From the NCBI RefSeq assembly GCF_003363755.1, contig NZ_CP031396.1:4806501-4870500 (forward strand): a stretch of 64,000 nucleotides of DNA. The letters run 5' to 3'. The translations under genes and the position numbers were made by a program. Each line of letters starts with the position of its first letter. The first letter of the stretch is position 1. Positions 16,582-25,179 of the stretch are shown here, piece after piece. Under the pieces are notes generated by a model. It had not been told where the DNA came from and made no database searches. It saw only the letters and a program-made list of their open reading frames with translations. The DNA is from Pseudomonas protegens. Lineage in GTDB: Bacteria > Pseudomonadota > Gammaproteobacteria > Pseudomonadales > Pseudomonadaceae.

Positions 16582-17732
16582 CAGGCAAGCAACTTGACGA
16601 GAGTCTGATAGTAGATCTCGGTCAGCACATCCAGGTCGCTGGCCAGGATCCGCTCGTTGACCTGGTGGATGGTGGCGTTGACCGGGCCCAATTCCACCAC
16701 CTGGGTGCCCAGGGTGGCGATGAAGCGCCCGTCGGACGTGCCGCCGCTGGTGGACGCCTGGGTCTCGCGACCTGTGACTTGCTTGATGCTGGCCGAGACC
16801 GCGTCCAGCAGGGCGCCGGGTTCGGTGAGGAACGGCAGGCCGGACAGGGCCCAGTCCACGTGCCAGTCCAGGCCGTGCTTGTCGAGGATCGCTGCAACCC
16901 GTTGTTGCAGGCCTTCAACGGTGGATTCGGTGGAGAAGCGGAAGTTGAACACCGCCACCAGATCCCCCGGGATCACATTGGTGGCGCCGGTCCCGGAATT
17001 GAGGTTGGAAATCTGGAAGCTGGTGGGCGGGAAGAAGGCATTGCCGTCGTCCCAGTGTTCGGCCGCCAGTTCCGCCAAGGCCGGAGCCGCCAGGTGGATC
17101 GGGTTCTTGGCCAGGTGCGGGTAGGCCACGTGGCCTTGCACTCCACGCACCGTGAGCTTGGCGCCGAGGGAGCCGCGGCGGCCGTTCTTGACCACATCGC
17201 CCACCAGGCTGGTGCTCGAAGGTTCACCGACGATGCACCAGTCCAGGCGCTCCTTGCGTGCCGCCAGGCGTTCCACCACCGCCTTGGTGCCGTGGTGCGC
17301 CGGGCCTTCTTCGTCGCTGGTGATCAGGAAGGCTACCGAGCCCTTGTGGTCCGGGTAGTCGGCGACAAAGCGCTCGGCGGCCACCAGCATGGCGGCCAGG
17401 CTGCCTTTCATGTCCGCCGCGCCACGGCCGCACAGCATGCCGTGTTCATCGATCAGGGCTTCGAACGGATCGTTCTGCCAGGCCTGGACCGGGCCGGTGG
17501 GCACCACGTCAGTGTGGCCGGCGAAGCACAGCACCGGGCCTTCATGCTGGCCATGGGTGGCCCAGAAGTTGTCCACGTCCTCGATGCGCATCGGTTCCAG
17601 CTTGAAGCCGGCATCCCCCAGGCGCTGCATCATCAGCTTCTGGCAGTCGGCGTCGATCGGCGTCACCGAGGGGCGACGGATCAGATCACAGGCAAGTTGC
17701 AGGGTCGGCGAAAGCTCGGCAGGGGCCGTCAT
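16581..17732 (-). CDS. dapE: Succinyl-diaminopimelate desuccinylase DapE
   Basis: DapE removes succinate from N-succinyl-LL-2,6-diaminopimelate, giving LL-DAP for lysine and peptidoglycan. The 383-residue M20 metallopeptidase-fold protein shows the dinuclear zinc ligands and catalytic residues in order: FAGHTDVVPTG (His), GRGAADMKGS (bridging Asp), TSDEEGPA (catalytic Glu and ligand Glu), and STSGGTSDGRF plus a final His in NATIHQVNER. It is translationally coupled to rlmA downstream. dapD and dapC, which encode other steps of the same branch, are also in this window but in separate units. Confidence 0.96.
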   Translation of the reverse strand: MTAPAELSPTLQLACDLIRRPSVTPIDADCQKLMMQRLGDAGFKLEPMRIEDVDNFWATHGQHEGPVLCFAGHTDVVPTGPVQAWQNDPFEALIDEHGMLCGRGAADMKGSLAAMLVAAERFVADYPDHKGSVAFLITSDEEGPAHHGTKAVVERLAARKERLDWCIVGEPSSTSLVGDVVKNGRRGSLGAKLTVRGVQGHVAYPHLAKNPIHLAAPALAELAAEHWDDGNAFFPPTSFQISNLNSGTGATNVIPGDLVAVFNFRFSTESTVEGLQQRVAAILDKHGLDWHVDWALSGLPFLTEPGALLDAVSASIKQVTGRETQASTSGGTSDGRFIATLGTQVVELGPVNATIHQVNERILASDLDVLTEIYYQTLVKLLA

Positions 17733-17757
17733 GGGGAACTCCGGTGCAAGGCATTGT

Positions 17758-17836
17758 GTAGGAGCCGGCTGGCCGGCGATGGCGGTTTACTGGTTACACC
17801 GCGTCGCGTGGTTCGCTGGTCAGCCAGCGCCTACAG
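17758..17836. repeat. REP inverted pair upstream of dapE
   Basis: GTAGGAGCCGGCTGGCCGGC at 17758 and the degenerate inverted arm GCTGGTCAGCCAGCGCCTAC ending near 17834 flank a spacer of about 40 bp, between ndvB and dapE on the minus strand. Confidence 0.75.
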
Positions 17837-17876
17837 GGTTGGGCGGGGCGCGCAAAATGGCGGATATCTTAAAGCA

Positions 17877-17901
17877 AAACGGCGGCCTGAGGCCGCCGTT
17901 T
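17877..17901 (-). terminator. Terminator after ndvB
   Basis: A perfect 11-bp palindrome, AAACGGCGGCC and GGCCGCCGTTT around a TGA loop, is followed on the minus strand by TTGCTTT. It lies 16 bases beyond the ndvB stop. Confidence 0.8.
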
Positions 17902-17917
17902 AGTGCTTTGCATCGAT

Positions 17918-20509
17918 TTAGGCGGCTGGAGCCGGCTCGGGGTGTTCCGCAGGTTTTGGCAGTGACGACAGGAGCGCCATGATCAGTGCCGCCACATAGG
18001 GCAGCGACTGCACCAGAAGCATGGTCACCCAGAAGCGCATGTCGTTGCTGGGCAGGCCCTGCACCAGGAAGATCCCCAGCGCCGCGCCCCACAACAGCAG
18101 CATGATGAACAACTCTTCCCGGGCTTCCGAGATGGCTACCCAGAAGCCGTGGTTGTCGGCGTTCTTCGGGGTGCGGAAGAACGGGATGCTGCTGGTGAAG
18201 AAGCCGTACAGCACCGCCTTGGCGATGGTGTGGGACAAGGCCAGGCCGGCCAGGGCCGCGCAGAACGCATCCTTGAGGTTGACCCCCACGGCCCGGCGGT
18301 AGAGGAAGATGATCTTGCCGACCTTGAACACGAACAGCGCCAGCGGCGGGATCGCGAAGATCAGCAGCGGCGGGTCGACCCGTTGCGGCACGATGATCAT
18401 CGCCGCCGACCACAGCAGGGCGCCGACGGTGAAGAAAATGTTCATGCCGTCCGCCACCCACGGCAGCCAACCCGCCAGGAAGTGGTAGCGCTGGCCACGG
18501 GTCAGCTCGGTGTCCTTGCCACGCAGCAGGCTGGCGGTGTGGCGCTTGATGATCTGGATCGCGCCATAGGCCCAGCGGAAGCGCTGCTTCTTGAAGTCGA
18601 TGAAGGTGTCGGGCATCAGGCCCTTGCCGTAGCTTTCGTGATGGTAGGCCGCCGACAGGCCTTTCTCGAACACGCGCAGGCCCAGCTCGGCGTCTTCGCA
18701 GATGCACCAGTCGGCCCAGCCGAGTTCTTCCAGCACCGAACGCCGGGTCATGGTCATGGTGCCGTGCTGGATGATCGCGTCACGGTCGTTGCGGGTGACC
18801 ATGCCGATATGGAAGAAGCCCTTGTACTCCGCGTAGCAGAGCTTCTTGAAGGTGCTTTCGTTCTGGTCACGGTAGTCCTGGGGCGACTGCACGATGGCGA
18901 TCTTCGGATCGGCGAAGTGCGGCACCATGTGCTTGAGCCAGTTGCGGTCGACGCAGTAGTCGGAGTCAATCACCGCAATCACTTCGGCATCCTTGGCGGT
19001 GTGCGGCAGCAGGTAGTTCAGCGCACCGCCCTTGAAACCGGCCAATGGCGCGACGTGGAAGAACTTGAAGCGCGGGCCCAGGGTCTCGCAATAGGCCTGC
19101 ACCGGCTCCCAGACCGCCGGATCCTTGGTGTTGTTGTCGATGATCAGGACTTCGAAGTCCGGGTAATCGAGGTTGGCCAGGGCATTGAGGGTCTGTTTGA
19201 CCATCTCCGGCGGCTCGTTGTAGCACGGCACGTGGATCGAGACTTTCGGCCGGTAGCTGGAGTCGCCTTCCACCGGCAGGAACTCGCGCCGCCGCTTGTG
19301 GATCCACACCGCCTCGGCCAGCTCATGGGCCTCGGTGAGCAGCACGATGAACACCCCCAGCGCACCGAGCGCGAGGAGAAAGCCCACGGTCAGGCTGAAC
19401 CAGGTGCTGTATTGCTGGCTGTAGTCGTAGCCGATCCACACCAGCACCGAACCGCAGAGGAAGGCGATGAAGGTCAGGAAGGTGCGGCCACGCTGGCGCA
19501 GGGCCGAGCCGTCGATCATCAGCAGGGTCAGCGACAGCAGCGCCAGCACCACCGAGCCGATGGCCAGCACCCGCCATTGCGGGATCGCCACTACCGGGCC
19601 TTCGAAGTTGAATTTCTGCTGGCGCGCGGCGTTAAACACGCCCCAGTAGGCGCCCACCGAACCTTCGTCGCTGGCCTTCCACGGCTGGTCGAAGGCTTCG
19701 ATGACGAAGTAGTTGTAGCCCTGGCGGTTGAGCTTGTTGACCAGGGTGCGCAGGTAGATCGCCTGGTCCGCCGGACTGGCGTCGGCGCCACCGCGCATGC
19801 GGCCGTTGCTCGGCCAGCCCACTTCGGACAGCAGCAGCGGCTTTTTCGGGAACATCTTCTTCAGGTCGCGGGCGCGATCGAGGACGAACTGCTCGGCCTT
19901 GTCCACCGGGATGAACTCCCAGTACGGCAGGATGTGCGCGGCGATCAGGTCGACGTGCTTGGCCAGCTCCGGGTGTTCCTCCCAGACGTGCCACTGTTCC
20001 GAGGTGGTGACCGGGACTTTCACCGCAGCGCGGACCCGGTCGAGAATCACCGACAACTGGTCGGCGGTGATTTCCTTGCGGAAGATCGCTTCGTTGCCCA
20101 CCACTACCCGCACCACGCTACGCGAGCTGTTGGCCAGTTCGATGGCGCGCATGATTTCCCGCTCGTTGCGCTCCAGGTCCGGGCTGATCCAGATCCCCAG
20201 GGTCACGCGCAGGCCGAACTCTTCCGCCAGCTTGGGAATATCCTGCAGGCTGCCGTCCACCGAATAGGTACGGATGTTGTCGGTCAGCTTGCTCATGATC
20301 TCCAGGTCACGACGCATTTCATCGTCGGACGGGTACTGCTCCTTCTGCGGGAACTGGCCCTGCTGGAAAGGCGAGTAGGAAAAACCGGAGATCTGTTCCG
20401 GCCAGTCGGGGGCCGAGACCGGGCGATTGATCAGCGCCCAGAAACCAGTGAACAGCGCGGCAATGGCCAGCACTATCACCAGATTGAGTCCAAATTTACG
20501 CGATGACAT
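17918..20509 (-). CDS. ndvB: NdvB-type beta-(1,3)-glucan glycosyltransferase (GH17-like plus GT2)
   Basis: This 863-residue membrane protein has an N-terminal TM, a periplasmic GH17-like glycosidase/transferase domain (about residues 30-310, with VVGNEAIFR and LLSEVGWPSNG, the two GH17 catalytic Glu regions), two or more TM helices, a cytosolic GT2 domain and a C-terminal TM bundle. The GT2 domain shows DSDYCVD near 513, CEDAELGLR near 603 and QRFRW near 641, the D,D,D,QxxRW signature of processive synthases. The P. aeruginosa orthologue PA1163 (NdvB) makes glucans linked to biofilm tolerance. The ATG at 20509 is preferred; the frame is open to 20563. Confidence 0.88.
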   Translation of the reverse strand: MSSRKFGLNLVIVLAIAALFTGFWALINRPVSAPDWPEQISGFSYSPFQQGQFPQKEQYPSDDEMRRDLEIMSKLTDNIRTYSVDGSLQDIPKLAEEFGLRVTLGIWISPDLERNEREIMRAIELANSSRSVVRVVVGNEAIFRKEITADQLSVILDRVRAAVKVPVTTSEQWHVWEEHPELAKHVDLIAAHILPYWEFIPVDKAEQFVLDRARDLKKMFPKKPLLLSEVGWPSNGRMRGGADASPADQAIYLRTLVNKLNRQGYNYFVIEAFDQPWKASDEGSVGAYWGVFNAARQQKFNFEGPVVAIPQWRVLAIGSVVLALLSLTLLMIDGSALRQRGRTFLTFIAFLCGSVLVWIGYDYSQQYSTWFSLTVGFLLALGALGVFIVLLTEAHELAEAVWIHKRRREFLPVEGDSSYRPKVSIHVPCYNEPPEMVKQTLNALANLDYPDFEVLIIDNNTKDPAVWEPVQAYCETLGPRFKFFHVAPLAGFKGGALNYLLPHTAKDAEVIAVIDSDYCVDRNWLKHMVPHFADPKIAIVQSPQDYRDQNESTFKKLCYAEYKGFFHIGMVTRNDRDAIIQHGTMTMTRRSVLEELGWADWCICEDAELGLRVFEKGLSAAYHHESYGKGLMPDTFIDFKKQRFRWAYGAIQIIKRHTASLLRGKDTELTRGQRYHFLAGWLPWVADGMNIFFTVGALLWSAAMIIVPQRVDPPLLIFAIPPLALFVFKVGKIIFLYRRAVGVNLKDAFCAALAGLALSHTIAKAVLYGFFTSSIPFFRTPKNADNHGFWVAISEAREELFIMLLLWGAALGIFLVQGLPSNDMRFWVTMLLVQSLPYVAALIMALLSSLPKPAEHPEPAPAA

Positions 20510-20670
20510 AGCTATTTCGGGTTCCAAAAGGTGTGGAACGAGGGAAGGGTTGGCAGGCGCCAAACGGCGGGCATCCTACACCGGCCCTCAACTGAGCGTA
20601 CAGCGCACAGAGGAAAGCCAGACCTTGGGCACTGTATTCGGGTTTAAGTTCTTTACTTGTAGCTTCAAGG

Positions 20671-20700
20671 TTAAAACTTGTCGCCTTGAGGCCCTATAAT
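20671..20700 (+). promoter_or_regulatory. Probable tcdA promoter
   Basis: A consensus -10 TATAAT lies at 20695-20700, with a weak TTAAAA at 20671-20676 (18-bp spacer). The transcript would start about 20 bases before the ATG. Confidence 0.5.
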
Positions 20701-20726
20701 GCGCGCCGGTTTTTTAGGTGATGGTC

Positions 20727-21536
20727 ATGAGTACAGAAGATCCACGGTTTGCCGGCGTCGCCCGTTTGTATGGCATTGAAGGCCTGGAGCGGCTGCGGGC
20801 GGCCCATGTGGCGATCGTTGGCGTCGGCGGAGTCGGTTCCTGGGCGGCGGAAGCCATTGCCCGCTGCGGGGTGGGCGAGATCTCGCTGTTCGACCTCGAC
20901 GATGTCTGCGTCAGCAACAGCAACCGGCAACTGCATGCCCTGGACAGCACCGTGGGCAAGCCCAAGGTCGAGGTCATGGCCGAGCGCCTGCGCGGCATCA
21001 ATCCGGACTGCCGCGTGCATGCGGTGGCGGATTTCGTCACCCGCGAGACCATGGCCGAATACATCACCCCGAACATCGACTGCGTGATCGACTGCATCGA
21101 TAGCGTGAATGCCAAGGCGGCGCTGATCGCCTGGTGCAAGCGGCGCAAGATCCAGATCATCACCACCGGCGGCGCCGGCGGGCAGATCGACCCGACGCTG
21201 ATCCAGGTCTGCGACCTGAACCGCACCTTCAACGATCCATTGGCCTCCAAAGTGCGCTCCACGTTGCGCCGCGACTATGGTTTCTCGCGCACCGTGACCC
21301 GGCACTACAGCGTGCCCTGCGTGTTTTCCACCGAGCAACTGCGTTATCCGAAACCCGATGGCAGCATCTGCCTGCAGAAGAGCTTTGTCGGCGACGGGGT
21401 CAAGCTCGACTGCGCCGGCGGTTTTGGCGCGGTGATGATGGTGACCGCGACCTTTGGCATGGTGGCCGCGACCAAGGCGGTGGACAAGATCGTTGCCGGC
21501 GTGCGCCGCCCCTCGGAACGCAGCAAACCCTTGTAG
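20727..21536 (+). CDS. tcdA: tRNA threonylcarbamoyladenosine dehydratase TcdA (CsdL)
   Basis: TcdA is an E1-like ATP-dependent enzyme that cyclises t6A37 to ct6A in tRNA. The 269-residue protein has the nucleotide-binding GVGGVGSWAAEAIARCG at the N-terminus, the DLDDVCVSNSNRQ adenylation-site motif and VIDCIDSVNAKAAL, all typical of ThiF/MoeB relatives. An AGGTG site 7 bases ahead favours the ATG at 20727 over ATG 20721. It is convergent with csdE-csdA; in E. coli CsdA-CsdE feed the same TcdA system, so the grouping is functional. Its TAG stop is the foot of a REP element. Confidence 0.94.
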   Translation: MSTEDPRFAGVARLYGIEGLERLRAAHVAIVGVGGVGSWAAEAIARCGVGEISLFDLDDVCVSNSNRQLHALDSTVGKPKVEVMAERLRGINPDCRVHAVADFVTRETMAEYITPNIDCVIDCIDSVNAKAALIAWCKRRKIQIITTGGAGGQIDPTLIQVCDLNRTFNDPLASKVRSTLRRDYGFSRTVTRHYSVPCVFSTEQLRYPKPDGSICLQKSFVGDGVKLDCAGGFGAVMMVTATFGMVAATKAVDKIVAGVRRPSERSKPL

Positions 21537-21663
21537 CCGCTGCCGCAGGCTGCGAGCGGACCGGCGGGCCGTGGGGGCTTGAGGCCGCTAGGGGGCTGGC
21601 GGGAGATCGCCAGGCAAGGTCCTGCGGACCTTTTCGCAGCCTCGCAGGCTCGGCAGCGGCTAC
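21533..21663. repeat. REP pair (GTAGCCGCTGCC class) between tcdA and csdE
   Basis: GTAGCCGCTGCCGCAGGCTG begins at 21533 and its inverse CTCGGCAGCGGCTAC ends at 21663, with internal CTCGCAGGCT homology. The outer feet contain the TAG stops of both convergent genes. Confidence 0.85.
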
Positions 21664-22070
21664 AGGGGGGCGGCCAGTTCGTTCATGCGTTGCAAGACGG
21701 CGTTCAGGCCATTGCTGCGTGACGGCGAGAGCTGGCGCGACAGGCCCAGTTGGTTGAACCAGTCCGCCAGGTCCACTTCCTGCAATTGCTGCACCGTCAG
21801 GCCGTTGACCCGGGCCAGTAGCAAGGCCACCAAACCGCGAATCAGCCGTGCGTCGCTGGCGGCGGCAAACTGCCAATGACCATTGTCCAGGGCCGCCACC
21901 AGCCAGACCTGGCTTTCACAGCCATGGACTCGATTGGCGTCTACCTTGTCGTCCTCGCTCAGGGGCGGCAGGCGCTCGCCCCATTGCATCAGCAGGCGGG
22001 CCCGTTGTTCCCAGCCGGCAGCCCCCTGGAAAACTTCAAGGGCGGCTACGGCGTCCGCCGGCAGGCTCAT
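21660..22070 (-). CDS. csdE: Cysteine desulfurase sulfur acceptor CsdE (SufE family)
   Basis: This is a 136-residue SufE-fold protein that takes persulfide sulfur from CsdA. The acceptor cysteine is visible as Cys51 in VHGCESQVWL, the invariant family motif, and ARVNGLT and the C-terminal helix match SufE. The ATG at 22070 overlaps the csdA stop by four bases (ATGA), so the two are translationally coupled; the much longer frame to 22199 lies within csdA and is rejected. Its own TAG stop lies within a REP foot. A sufE assignment cannot be excluded by sequence alone, but pairing with csdA and tcdA favours CsdE. Confidence 0.9.
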   Translation of the reverse strand: MSLPADAVAALEVFQGAAGWEQRARLLMQWGERLPPLSEDDKVDANRVHGCESQVWLVAALDNGHWQFAAASDARLIRGLVALLLARVNGLTVQQLQEVDLADWFNQLGLSRQLSPSRSNGLNAVLQRMNELAAPL

Positions 22071-23272
22071 CGCAGCAACTCCAGGGCCTGATCCAGGGCT
22101 TCGAAGAAACGCTCCAAGTCCTCGGAGTCGTTGTACAGCGCCAGGGATACGCGAATCGCCCCGACGAGGCCGAAGCTTTTCATCAGCGGCATGGCGCAAT
22201 GATGACCGGCCCGCACGGCAATGCCCTGTTCGGTCAGCAGGTGGGCCAGGTCAGCGTTGTGCACACCATCGACGACGAAGCTGACCAGGGCCAGTTGCGG
22301 CGTGCCCAGCAGGCGGATGCCATTGCGTGCCTGCAAGCCCTGCAGCAGATAGGCATGCAGCGCGGCTTCGTGCGTGGCCACTGCCTGCTGATCCAGGCCA
22401 GCGAGGTAATCCAGGGTCGCCCCCAGGCCAATGACTCCGGCGATCGGCGGGGTGCCGGCCTCGAATCCCAGGGGCGCCGGGCGAAAGCTGGCGTGCTGGT
22501 AGTCGGCGTCCTGGACCATTTCTCCGCCGAACTGCCAATGACGCAGGTGCTTGAGCGCGGCATGACGGCCGAACAGCACGCCGACGCCGTCCGGACCATA
22601 GAGTTTATGGCTGGAGAACACATAGAAGTCGCAGCCCATGGCCTGCACATCGTGACGGCCATGGACCACGCCCTGGGCGCCGTCGATCACCGTCAGTGCG
22701 CCCTGGGCCTTGGCCATGGCCAGCAGTGGCGTCAAGGGTTGCCAGGCGCCGAGCACATTGGACAACTGGCTCACTGCCAGCAGGCGAGTGCGCGGGCCAA
22801 TCAGACGGCTTGCCGCATCAATATCGATCAGTCCGTCGGCATCCAGGGGCAGGATCAGCAGCTTGAGGTCGCGACGTTGGGCCAACTGTTGCCAGGGCAG
22901 CAGGTTGGCATGGTGTTCAAGGGCGCTGATGACGATCTCATCGCCGCTTTCAAATTGCTGCTCCAGGCCATAAGCCAGGAGATTCAGCGCACTGGTGGCG
23001 CCGTGGGTGAAGATGATCTGTCCGCTGTCACCGGCATTCAGCCATTGGCCGACCTTGCTGCGACTGTCCTCGAAGGCCTGAGTGGCATGGGCGCCGGGCA
23101 GGTGCTGCGCGCGATGCACATTGGCCGCGCCATTGGCGTAGTAGTGGGCCAGGGCGTCCAGCAGGGCTTGGGGTTTTTGCGTGGTGGCGGCGTTGTCCAG
23201 GTAGGTCTGGTCCTGGCGATGCAGGGCGGCGATGGCCGGGAAGTCGGCGCGCCAGGGGGAGGTTACAAGCAT
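22067..23272 (-). CDS. csdA: Cysteine desulfurase CsdA (class V aminotransferase, SufS type)
   Basis: This 401-residue PLP enzyme converts cysteine to alanine and an enzyme persulfide. YLDNAATTQKP opens the fold, ALEHHANLLPW carries the His stacked on PLP, SSHKLYGPDGVGVLFG holds the PLP lysine (Lys223), and RAGHHCAMPL holds the catalytic Cys359 in a short ordered loop as in group II desulfurases. The start ATG at 23272 is chosen because the upstream extension to 23410 runs into a large repeat element. It is coupled to csdE downstream. Confidence 0.93.
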   Translation of the reverse strand: MLVTSPWRADFPAIAALHRQDQTYLDNAATTQKPQALLDALAHYYANGAANVHRAQHLPGAHATQAFEDSRSKVGQWLNAGDSGQIIFTHGATSALNLLAYGLEQQFESGDEIVISALEHHANLLPWQQLAQRRDLKLLILPLDADGLIDIDAASRLIGPRTRLLAVSQLSNVLGAWQPLTPLLAMAKAQGALTVIDGAQGVVHGRHDVQAMGCDFYVFSSHKLYGPDGVGVLFGRHAALKHLRHWQFGGEMVQDADYQHASFRPAPLGFEAGTPPIAGVIGLGATLDYLAGLDQQAVATHEAALHAYLLQGLQARNGIRLLGTPQLALVSFVVDGVHNADLAHLLTEQGIAVRAGHHCAMPLMKSFGLVGAIRVSLALYNDSEDLERFFEALDQALELLR

Positions 23273-23360
23273 GGTGGCAGAACTCGTTTGAACAGGCCGG
23301 GCGCCGATGATAAGCGCCCGGCAGGTTCCGATGAAACCGAATCTCTGCTTCGGCGCTGCA

Positions 23361-23504
23361 GGAAAACTGCCTGCGCTTCGACCATGCGGCGCGCTGGGCG
23401 CCTTCGGCATTACGCAGAAGCAGGCTCGGAAGGCTCATGTAGGTCCCTACACTGCGCTTCCTCGCCTGCTTTTGCCTGCCTGATCGTTGCTCGGCGAGTT
23501 TTCC
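23361..23504. repeat. Large imperfect inverted-repeat element between dapD and csdA
   Basis: Outer arms GGAAAACT (23361-23368) and AGTTTTCC (23497-23504) enclose a second, highly regular nested stem: AAGCAGGC (23418-23425), GGAAG (23428-23432) and GTAGG (23439-23443) pair with CCTAC (23446-23450), CTTCC (23457-23461) and GCCTGCTT (23464-23471) around a 2-nt loop. The left half contains further GC inverted motifs (GGCGCGCTGGGCGCC near 23389-23403). Only a short spurious coding frame crosses it. It resembles intergenic dyad repeats of pseudomonads and may be a structured RNA or a non-autonomous mobile repeat. Confidence 0.7.
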
Positions 23505-23511
23505 TACAGGC

Positions 23512-24546
23512 CTAGTTGTGAGCGTGCAGCGCTTCGTTCAGCTCGATGGCCGACTTGTGGGTCTTGCACTCCACGGCGCCGGTTTCCGAGTTGCGGCGGA
23601 ACAGCAGGTCCGGCTGGCCGGCCAGTTCACGGGCCTTGAGCACCTTGACCAGCTGGTTGTTCTCGTCCAGCAGCGCCACCTTGGTGCCGGCAGTCACGTA
23701 CAGGCCCGACTCCACGGTGTTGCGGTCGCCCAGGGGAATGCCGATACCGGCGTTGGCGCCGATCAGGCAGCCTTCGCCGACCTTGATCACGATGTTGCCG
23801 CCACCCGACAGGGTGCCCATGGTGGAGCAGCCACCGCCCAGGTCCGAACCTTTGCCGACGAACACGCCCGCCGACACACGGCCTTCGATCATGCCCGGGC
23901 CTTCGGTGCCGGCGTTGAAGTTGACGAAGCCTTCGTGCATCACGGTGGTGCCTTCGCCGATGTAGGCGCCCAGGCGAATTCGCGCGCTGTCAGCGATACG
24001 CACGCCGCTCGGCACCACGTAGTCGGTCATTTTCGGGAACTTGTCCACGGAGAACACTTCCAGCAGCTCGCCGCGCAGGCGGGCTTCCAGTTGCCGCTCG
24101 GCCAACTCGCCCAGATCGATGGCGCCCTGGCTGGTCCAGGCTACGTTCGGCAGCAGGGGGAACACCCCGGCCAGGCTCAGGCCATGTGGCTTGACCAAAC
24201 GGTGGGACAGCAGGTGCAGCTTCAGGTACGCCTCTGGGGTGGAGGTCAATTGAGCGTCTTCGGCCAGCAGGGTGGCTACCAGCGGCTTGTGGCTTTCGGC
24301 CAGGCGGGTCAGCAGGGCAGCCTGGGTGGCGTCGATGCCTTTCAGCGCGTCGGCCATTTGCGCGGCCTGGGCGGTGGTGAAGGTGATGGCCTGGTTGCCT
24401 TCGCTGTAGCCGAGGATCGGTGCGACAGCGGCAACGATTTCGGCGGCAGGATTGAGCAGTGGCGATGCGTAGAACACTTCCAGCCAGGCGCCTTGACGAT
24501 TTTGGGTGCCGACACCGAATGCCAGGCTGAACAGAGTAGTGGACAT
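23512..24546 (-). CDS. dapD: 2,3,4,5-tetrahydropyridine-2,6-dicarboxylate N-succinyltransferase DapD
   Basis: DapD transfers succinate from succinyl-CoA to tetrahydrodipicolinate, the committed step of the succinylase branch. The 344-residue protein is the long Pseudomonas/actinobacterial-type DapD with an N-terminal helical domain and a left-handed beta-helix. That helix is visible as hexapeptide repeats between about residues 180 and 290 (GAYIGEGTTVMHEGFVNFNA, GGGCSTMGTLSGGGN, GCLIGANAGIGIPLGDRN). It begins MSTTLFSLAFGVGTQNRQG with an AGAGGT site upstream. The ArsC-like gene lies 33 bases upstream on the same strand, a likely operon, as in P. aeruginosa PA3664-PA3666. Confidence 0.95.
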   Translation of the reverse strand: MSTTLFSLAFGVGTQNRQGAWLEVFYASPLLNPAAEIVAAVAPILGYSEGNQAITFTTAQAAQMADALKGIDATQAALLTRLAESHKPLVATLLAEDAQLTSTPEAYLKLHLLSHRLVKPHGLSLAGVFPLLPNVAWTSQGAIDLGELAERQLEARLRGELLEVFSVDKFPKMTDYVVPSGVRIADSARIRLGAYIGEGTTVMHEGFVNFNAGTEGPGMIEGRVSAGVFVGKGSDLGGGCSTMGTLSGGGNIVIKVGEGCLIGANAGIGIPLGDRNTVESGLYVTAGTKVALLDENNQLVKVLKARELAGQPDLLFRRNSETGAVECKTHKSAIELNEALHAHN

Positions 24547-24579
24547 GCAGTTACCTCTTGCGAAATAGAGTGAGCAGGC

Positions 24580-24942
24580 TTACTTGAGCGCCGCTGCGTA
24601 AAGGTCTGGCTTGAAGCCAATCAGGGTCTTGTCTCCGAGGTCGAGCACCGGGCGCTTGATCATCGAAGGTTGCGCGAGCATCAGTTCAACGGCTTTCGCC
24701 TGGTCGAGATCGGCTTTGCTTTCGTCATCGAGTTTGCGAAAGGTCGTGCCCGCGCGGTTCAACACCACCTGCCAGCCGTGCTCGTTGCACCACTGATTCA
24801 GGTGCTCACGGTCAATGCCGGAGGTTTTGTAATCATGGAAGTCATAGCTGACAGCGTGTTCATCGAGCCAGGTGCGCGCCTTTTTCATGGTGTCACAGGC
24901 TTTGATGCCGAAAAGGTGCAACGTTTTGCTTGAAGCGGTCAA
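24580..24942 (-). CDS. ArsC/Spx-family reductase (YffB-like)
   Basis: This 120-residue thioredoxin-fold protein belongs to the ArsC/Spx/YffB group. The N-terminal LHLFGIKACDTMKKARTWL holds the single conserved cysteine, DFHDYKTSGI is the next family block, and MIKRPVLDLGDKTLIGF is the characteristic cis-Pro region near the C-terminus. Arsenate reductase activity is unlikely without ars neighbours; a glutathione-dependent thiol reductase role is suggested for YffB relatives. The reading starts at a TTG (24942) with an AAGGGGG site seven bases upstream, and no ATG is available. It precedes dapD. Confidence 0.88.
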   Translation of the reverse strand: MTASSKTLHLFGIKACDTMKKARTWLDEHAVSYDFHDYKTSGIDREHLNQWCNEHGWQVVLNRAGTTFRKLDDESKADLDQAKAVELMLAQPSMIKRPVLDLGDKTLIGFKPDLYAAALK

Positions 24943-25179
24943 GGAATTGCCCCCTTTGGAGATGCTGGAGATGAAAGGTCACGGATTATGCCACGACCGC
25001 AGCGCTTCAGCGTCGGCCTGAAATCGGCTTTGTCGCAGGTTGTTGCATGGCAGGTCATGGGGCTTGCGACTTTTGTGCAGCGGTCAGTACCGAGTTTAAG
25101 CGGCTAATATGGCACTTCGTCGGCGATTCTCAGCTGAGATGCGTACGATTTTTCCTGTTGAGCCTTGGATTTTCGCTTT

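Noticed and set aside
22197..23410. N-terminal extension of csdA to 23410
   Set aside because: The extra residues lie in the inverted-repeat element and do not match the family; the ATG at 23272 gives the normal length.
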